Of a stretch of 64,000 bases of DNA, positions 58,627 to 64,000 are shown one piece after another. The position numbers and the translations under genes were made by a program. The notes below the pieces were generated by a model, which saw only the letters and a list, made by a program, of their open reading frames with translations, did no database searches and was not told the origin of the DNA. The stretch lies in assembly GCA_018350325.1 (NCBI GenBank), contig JAEVLN010000016.1:2035682-2099681 (forward strand). Reading direction: 5' to 3'. Every line of letters begins with the position of its first letter. Positions within the stretch are counted from its first letter, which is position 1. Origin of the DNA: Globodera rostochiensis. Its lineage: Eukaryota; Nematoda; Chromadorea; Rhabditida; Heteroderidae.

Positions 58627-61600
58627 TTAGTGAAACCTTCCCCGTTTTGGTGTTACGAATGTAAAATTTTGACTGCCGCGTCTGAAATGACCGCGAGCCG
58701 AGTCGGTTCCCGAACGAATAAAAGCCGGGCGCGGACCAGCCGGTTGAATGCTTGTAAGTGGACGAGGACCACTCACTCGAAACTGATAATTCTGTGCTTC
58801 GACCGAATGGGACGGAACATTTTTGGCGACCGGTTTCGGCAACGTGAATGCCTTATCCGGTGTGATCATTCCAAACACCTCTCTCAAAAATTTGATGGTC
58901 TCCCTGACACCACAGGGTTTGAACTTCCCATCCGCTTGAACATTCCGTTTTTCTTCCTCTGCCCCATATCTCGTCACTTCCGCCAAGGATCGGAATTCTT
59001 TGATAAGGGCGAGCTGAATTTTTCCCTCCTTCGGGACCGTTTCCCAAAACATTTTCAGCAACTTCTCATGCTCCGGTTTTTTAGCTAGATTAAACGGTGG
59101 CGGAATTATGAGAACTTTTACCGAAAATTTTCCCAAATGGAAAAGAATTTTTTGGAGAGCGGCCTTTGTCTGGTCGAGCGGTATGTCCTCATTAAGATCA
59201 CTCGTGCCAAAAGCAACGAGGATTTCTTTCAGCTCTTTTCCGAAAGATAATTTTGAAATTGAATTGGCAAGTTCCGTCGAATTTTTTCCGAGCACCATTT
59301 CGGAGGCCAACTTTTCTCCGAGCATTTCTGTCGCTCCATCTCCAAAAAATGCGAACGTGGATCGCACTGTTCGGACCTTCCCATAAAGTTTTTTGGCTCG
59401 AACGTCCTCGAGAGCCTGACAAAACATTTTCTGAAAGGGATGAATTTGGCTTTGTTTTGGGACCTGAAAGTTGATGGATTTTTGGCCCGATGATTTTAGG
59501 GTCCGAAATGCGACGCCACAGTGGTTTGCCCAGAGAGAGAAAATCGATTCGAGATGATGAGGGGAAGGGGATGGATTTTCCACGTATTTGAGCAATTTGT
59601 CCGCATCGCTCGGATTTTCACTCCCGGCCCACTCCCGGACATGTCCAATGAGTACGTCTTTGGCCAGATGCAACGAAATGAGTTCGCCCAGTGTTTCCAC
59701 ACGGATTCGGCGAATTGGGTCATCGTCCGGCAATGAACAGAAAATTTGTCCCAGCTGAATTGGCGCACATTTTGAGTGTTCTCCTTCTCCCGTGCACACC
59801 GAATTGAACTCCAGACCGTACAATTGTTCTGCAATTGGTAAAAAAATGTGTGAATTAAATCGATTAATTTCAACATTTTTCTTTTTGTAAAGTGGTGTAA
59901 CCCCTTCTAAAAACTTTTTCCGCCTCTGGTTCGGTAGAAATACTTTTTCCGGAAGTTCTAACGGAGCCGGACACAAATGTTCGAGAGGGACTTTCAGAGG
60001 TTCGGCATTTTGCCTGTCTATCGGGGTAACCCATGCGGATGTGGGGGAAATTTGTTTGATCACATAAGGTCCATAGTAATTCCAGGACAATTTTTTGTGG
60101 TCGTTCTTAATGGCAGGTCTAACATAAACCATAACCCTGTCTCCGAGGCTGTATTTGCCTGGCTGAACATTAGCTCTGCGGTCGTAATTTTTCTTCTGAA
60201 TTTCCTGGGCCCGAACATTACGCTCTCTTGCTTCTAACAGAATTTCTTCGTAATTTTCTCGAAAAAATTGCAGATAATTATCAAGATCAACTGTGTACAC
60301 CGGATTAGGCCGAATCGGGGCGGTTATTTTTGACGGGAACCGTACATCTCTTCCAAAAAACAAAGTGAATGGGGCAAACCCCGTGGATTCATTTGGGGTG
60401 GCATTATACGAAAAAAGTGTGTACGGGATTCTCAGGTCCCATTCCCATGGAGAAGCAATAGTCTTTCTCAACATTTCAATAATTGTTCTGTTTAAGCGCT
60501 CGGCCATCCCATTACAATTTGGGTCATATCCGGCGGTAGTTGATTGGGAAATCAGAAGTTTTTCTGAAATTTCCTTGAGGATTTCGTTAATAAACTCGCC
60601 GCCTAAGTCGGAGTGAATTTTCTCGGGGCAGCCAAACTTCAGGACCCAATGCTCAACAAAACTTTGGGCTATTGTTTCCGCTTTTTTGTTTTCGATTGGA
60701 ACAGCTTCTGCGAACCGGGAGAAATGGTCAATGATCACCAACACATATTTGTTCCCCCTCCGCGTTGGCCCAAGTTTGAGAATGTCCATACAGACAAATT
60801 CGGCGGGGTTTTTTGTCTCAATTGGCTTCAATCCCGGGAGATTCTTTCTGGGAATTCTGTTGTGCGCACATATGCGGCAGGATTTGGTTAAGTTCTGGCA
60901 TTCAGTAAACATATTCGGCCAAAAGTATTTAAGCATTTTGAGCCTCTTATACACTTTTTTGGCACTTTGATGACCCGCACACGAGCCTGAGTGATGCTCG
61001 GTGAACAGGATTTCCCGGTATTTCGAAGGCACAAAAATTTCTTTTTCCTGCTTTTCGTTTACCCGAAAAAGAATCCCGTCTTCTTCTGTGTACCGATCCA
61101 GGTGTGCCAACAATTTCTGTTGCTGTTTTACGTCCTGGGGAAGTTTTTTGTCTTTGAGAAAATCTCGCAGGAATGCCATTTCTGATTTACCCGTCTCTAC
61201 CGCCCATTCTTCTTTAGAAATCCCGTTAGGACAAAAGTCCGCCGGTTTTGTCACTTTTACCGCTAAAATTTCGGTTGGGGGGCCCCCGGGCACGGATTCT
61301 TCATCCCTATTTTCGTTTGGGTGGGCCCTGGACAGTGTGTCAGCGACAAAGTTTTCTCGCCCTAGCCTATATATCACTTCCAGCTGAAATGGCGCTCCCA
61401 TTTCCATAATCCATCTATCGACTTTTGCATTTCCCACAGATTCTTTGCTTTTGAACATAGACGGCAAAGCCTTGTGGTCGGTGACAACCGTTGTTGGAAG
61501 CCACGCAATAAAATGCTTAAATTTTTGTAAAGCAAATTTTATTCCTAGGCATTCCAAAACGGTGGGGCCATAGTTTGATTCGTTGCTTTTACATTTTCTG

Positions 61601-64000
61601 GACGCATAACTGATTGGACGAAAGTGATTAGACTTGTCCCTTTGGCACAAAACCGCCCCAAGTCCGTCCTTACAAGCATCAGTAAATATGTGAAATCTGT
61701 ACTTCGGGTCTGCCTGTGCAGCCTCAAAATCGGGGTATTTTAAGACCACCTCTTCCACTATTAGCCTTTTCAACTCTTTAAATGATTCGCGGGCTTTTTC
61801 GTCCCATTCCAATAGTTTGGGATTTTGGCCCTTTTTGAGTAACTTAGAGAGAGGACCTGCAAGTTTTGCGAAATTTTTAATGAATTTTCGATGCCAGTTC
61901 GCTAGGCCTAAAAATCTCTGCAATTCCCGCAAAGTTTTCGGTAAGGGGAAGTCGGTTATTGCCTTGAATTTCTCTGGATCTTTTGCTAACCCGTTTCTCG
62001 TTAGGATGTGGCCTAAATAGGCAGTTTCCGCAAGCGCAAACCCGCACTTTTTTGCCTTTGCCTTTAGCCCAAATTCTCGAAGTTTCTCGAAAACTAATTG
62101 GAGGTGCTGAGTATGTTCCTCGAACGTGGTAGAGGCTATCAAAATATCATCCAAATAAACAAAGACAAAGTCATTGACAAATTGTTCGAGAATTTGGTTC
62201 ATGCACCTCTGAAACGTTGCAGGGGCATTCGTTAATCCGAAAGGAAGAACAACGAATTCGTATAAACCCCCCGGGACGGTAAATGCAGTTTTTTGGACGT
62301 CTTCCGGTTTGACTTTTAACTGCCAATAACCGGACATTAAATCAAGAACCGAAAAAAATTTCTTATTTCCGAGGTACATTAAAATTTGGTCTATGTTCGG
62401 CAATGGGTAAGAATCCTTAACCGTAACCGAATTAACTTTTCTGTAGTCCACGCAAAACCGCAGTGACCCGTCTTTTTTTGCAACCAAAACAACTGGAGAA
62501 GCCCATGGGGAATTGGAGGGCCTTATTATTCCGCGGTTCAGATAATCGTTGATCAGCTCGGTGACTGTTGACCTGATGCCAAATGGGATTGGTCTTGGTG
62601 CCGTTTTGATAGGTACAGCATTTCCAGTATTTATTTCGTGCGGGGTTAGATCAGTCTGGCTTAGTTCACTTTCCTCGATGGCCAGAATATCCGAAAATTC
62701 CATCCACAAATTTTCCATTTTTATCAATTCTTTAGTTTCTAAAGGACCCGACCTTTCTTTTAGAAGAGAAAGAAGGAGAGAATCGCGCTCTGTTTTGGTC
62801 TTCACTGAACAGAGCGTGACTTTGGGGTAGATTAGCGCTTCGAATTCAGTGGGTAAAATTTCACGGTTTGGGTCAAAAATTTTTTCAACCGACTCTGCCC
62901 GAGCAATTACTTCACCACTTTTCAGAATTATTGGCTCTGACGACTTATTATGTAATAAAACCTGAATTTTACCGTCGTCCGATTCGACTAGCATCCTCTC
63001 CACAATTCTGCACTGGTGAATTGGCAGTTTCGAAAGATCGATTTTCGTTGGTGCCGACTTTGAGCGATGGACGGAAAGTTTGTCTCCGGCCAGAATGCCC
63101 AACTGCACTAACTCGTGCTCCTCCTGTTCTTTGCTCATCTGTTTGACTTTTTCGAACTCCTCTTCGCAATCCGAACAGTCCAGCGAAATGTTGTCGTTTT
63201 CCATAATATTCTCAATAATATATTTGGAATGGTCTTCTGGATTTGCTAAATTGTTTATTTGCGAATCAATAAATTTCGAGGTAAAAGGCGGTACGATTTG
63301 AAATGCTGAAACGCGAACAGAATTGATTTGGTTCGGGGTTTTATGCGTATCCAGTGCCTTAAATTGAAGAATTTCGCCGGAAAGCGAATTTCCGATGTAA
63401 TACCCGAGAGCGTAAAGAGCACTAGTACCTAAAACAAAGTCATATGAGAAGGGCTCTTGGGTAATAAGGCAGGGGACTTCGCATGTGATTTTTCCTCTGG
63501 TAATCGGCACATTAATGGCCCCGACAATCGAAATGCGCGAACCCGTAAAGGACGTAACTTCAAAAGGAATTTTTGTGCTTCCGGTGTTCGGGTTAAATCC
63601 CCACTCCATCAAATTTGTTCCTTCTGCGCTCGAAATTTTGTGCAGAAATGCCGGATTCACCACATTTGTCTCAGCCCCCGAATCGATTAGTGCTTTCGCC
63701 TTGTTTTCGTCAACCTTTACTTCTACAGAAATGCACTCTGCTGTTTTCGGGATTGCCGGATTTGTTGAGGGAAATTCGGAAGCGTGAGTCGCCAGTAAAT
63801 GGAAAAATTTCTCGCATTCTGAAAGTTCGCACTGGCCTACGAGAGAGACCTTCACCGTAGGGGTTTCCGATTGTTCTCCGACTGGGTTACCGATCACAAT
63901 AGAATTTGCCTGAGGTCTAATATTTGAATTTTTTTGGCCAGAGTTCAGAGGAATTGTGTTGGCACCAGTCCCTTGGATGGGGTAATTTCGGTTTTGATAA
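58627..64000 (-). CDS. pol: Ty3/gypsy pol polyprotein with C-terminal SGNH-like extension (partial, 5' end outside window)
   Basis: The polyprotein would process itself, reverse-transcribe the element RNA and integrate the cDNA. Counting from a GTG at 63897, an aspartic protease active site (ALIDSGAETNVV) is near residue 71. RT spans about 450-640 with YLDDILIA near 580. RNase H (FTDACKDGLGAVL) is near 740. Integrase has an HHCC zinc finger (HHSG...CRICAHN, about 965-1010) and a DDE core (MDILK near 1036, DLGGEF near 1098, MAERLN near 1132). A YGPYVIKQISPTSAWVTPI module follows. The GTG is not the start: codons remain open to base 64000, reading a Gln/Asn-rich linker, so gag-pol may be one frame. 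Residues from about 1320 to 1756 are extra. They include an SGNH-like region (FFGDGATEML, ILVAFGTSDL, VLIIPPPFN, ADGKFKPCGV) and end in an Arg/Gly-rich tail. TAA is at 58627-58629. Confidence 0.93.
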   Translation of the reverse strand, partial: YQNRNYPIQGTGANTIPLNSGQKNSNIRPQANSIVIGNPVGEQSETPTVKVSLVGQCELSECEKFFHLLATHASEFPSTNPAIPKTAECISVEVKVDENKAKALIDSGAETNVVNPAFLHKISSAEGTNLMEWGFNPNTGSTKIPFEVTSFTGSRISIVGAINVPITRGKITCEVPCLITQEPFSYDFVLGTSALYALGYYIGNSLSGEILQFKALDTHKTPNQINSVRVSAFQIVPPFTSKFIDSQINNLANPEDHSKYIIENIMENDNISLDCSDCEEEFEKVKQMSKEQEEHELVQLGILAGDKLSVHRSKSAPTKIDLSKLPIHQCRIVERMLVESDDGKIQVLLHNKSSEPIILKSGEVIARAESVEKIFDPNREILPTEFEALIYPKVTLCSVKTKTERDSLLLSLLKERSGPLETKELIKMENLWMEFSDILAIEESELSQTDLTPHEINTGNAVPIKTAPRPIPFGIRSTVTELINDYLNRGIIRPSNSPWASPVVLVAKKDGSLRFCVDYRKVNSVTVKDSYPLPNIDQILMYLGNKKFFSVLDLMSGYWQLKVKPEDVQKTAFTVPGGLYEFVVLPFGLTNAPATFQRCMNQILEQFVNDFVFVYLDDILIASTTFEEHTQHLQLVFEKLREFGLKAKAKKCGFALAETAYLGHILTRNGLAKDPEKFKAITDFPLPKTLRELQRFLGLANWHRKFIKNFAKLAGPLSKLLKKGQNPKLLEWDEKARESFKELKRLIVEEVVLKYPDFEAAQADPKYRFHIFTDACKDGLGAVLCQRDKSNHFRPISYASRKCKSNESNYGPTVLECLGIKFALQKFKHFIAWLPTTVVTDHKALPSMFKSKESVGNAKVDRWIMEMGAPFQLEVIYRLGRENFVADTLSRAHPNENRDEESVPGGPPTEILAVKVTKPADFCPNGISKEEWAVETGKSEMAFLRDFLKDKKLPQDVKQQQKLLAHLDRYTEEDGILFRVNEKQEKEIFVPSKYREILFTEHHSGSCAGHQSAKKVYKRLKMLKYFWPNMFTECQNLTKSCRICAHNRIPRKNLPGLKPIETKNPAEFVCMDILKLGPTRRGNKYVLVIIDHFSRFAEAVPIENKKAETIAQSFVEHWVLKFGCPEKIHSDLGGEFINEILKEISEKLLISQSTTAGYDPNCNGMAERLNRTIIEMLRKTIASPWEWDLRIPYTLFSYNATPNESTGFAPFTLFFGRDVRFPSKITAPIRPNPVYTVDLDNYLQFFRENYEEILLEARERNVRAQEIQKKNYDRRANVQPGKYSLGDRVMVYVRPAIKNDHKKLSWNYYGPYVIKQISPTSAWVTPIDRQNAEPLKVPLEHLCPAPLELPEKVFLPNQRRKKFLEGVTPLYKKKNVEINRFNSHIFLPIAEQLYGLEFNSVCTGEGEHSKCAPIQLGQIFCSLPDDDPIRRIRVETLGELISLHLAKDVLIGHVREWAGSENPSDADKLLKYVENPSPSPHHLESIFSLWANHCGVAFRTLKSSGQKSINFQVPKQSQIHPFQKMFCQALEDVRAKKLYGKVRTVRSTFAFFGDGATEMLGEKLASEMVLGKNSTELANSISKLSFGKELKEILVAFGTSDLNEDIPLDQTKAALQKILFHLGKFSVKVLIIPPPFNLAKKPEHEKLLKMFWETVPKEGKIQLALIKEFRSLAEVTRYGAEEEKRNVQADGKFKPCGVRETIKFLREVFGMITPDKAFTLPKPVAKNVPSHSVEAQNYQFRVSGPRPLTSIQPAGPRPAFIRSGTDSARGHFRRGSQNFTFVTPKRGRFH

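Larger units (their letters stand above)
57560..64000 (-). mobile_element. Ty3/gypsy-type LTR retrotransposon, truncated by the window edge
   Basis: A minus-strand element comprising pol (58627 to beyond 64000), a 3' untranslated stretch (58273-58626) and a putative 3' LTR. The domain order protease, RT, RNase H, integrase is that of the Ty3/gypsy (Metaviridae) group. GC content is much higher than in the surroundings, and the frame has no stop over 5.3 kb. The copy is therefore young, or under selection. Gag, the primer-binding site and the 5' LTR are not in the window. Confidence 0.9.

Noticed and set aside
58853..59422. Other minus-strand ORFs inside pol
   Set aside because: Out-of-frame shadows of the long polyprotein frame.
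58597..63860. Plus-strand ORFs (up to 163 codons) across the retrotransposon
   Set aside because: They are antisense shadows of the pol frame, lack recognised motifs and lie entirely opposite conserved RT/integrase domains.

Overview
The window reads as eukaryotic nuclear DNA from a very AT-rich genome. Spliceosomal introns of about 42-110 bp, a MATH-BTB gene, TTTTCAG-type splice acceptors and a trans-splice-like acceptor just upstream of a start codon point to a nematode. A plant-parasitic tylenchid such as Meloidogyne would fit, but that is an inference from style and composition, not a proven identification. Background GC is very low, so coding and transposon-derived DNA stands out as short GC-richer islands.

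Layout. 1-1740: AT-rich DNA with three short N runs. 1792-2476: a first array of a satellite of about 108 bp, ended by a 782-bp non-autonomous hAT-like element (2494-3275). 3.3-16 kb: AT-rich DNA with isolated GC-richer islands (candidate exons or old transposon debris). 15988-21637: a 5.6-kb main array of the same satellite, whose centre is organised as higher-order repeats of about 787 bp. 22.6-25 kb: a possible small spliced gene and candidate exons. 26077-27831: the best-supported host gene, an intact nine-exon MATH-BTB protein of 362 aa, followed by a decayed three-copy remnant of the satellite (27920-28225). 28-50 kb: a long AT-rich stretch with candidate exons, including one carrying an EGF-like CxNGGxC motif, a decayed transposon fragment and a tRNA 3'-half fragment. 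50.5-52.8 kb: two related GC-rich minisatellite blocks flanking a second, 1105-bp hAT-like element with perfect 8-bp target duplications. 53-57 kb: more candidate exons. From about 58 kb to the window end: a minus-strand Ty3/gypsy LTR retrotransposon whose pol frame (protease, RT, RNase H, integrase) is open up to the window edge.

The most unusual item is the C-terminus of that pol polyprotein. Beyond the integrase it carries about 430 extra residues that include an SGNH/GDSL-hydrolase-like fold with its catalytic Ser and His apparently replaced, and perhaps a degenerate OTU-like segment before it. Other observations are the satellite's higher-order structure and dispersal, two hAT-like elements that share a hairpin core but have unrelated subterminal arrays, and several diverged long-range duplications.

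Limits: everything was read by eye. Exon calls outside the MATH-BTB gene are tentative, because in this composition several islands are open and splice-site-flanked on both strands.
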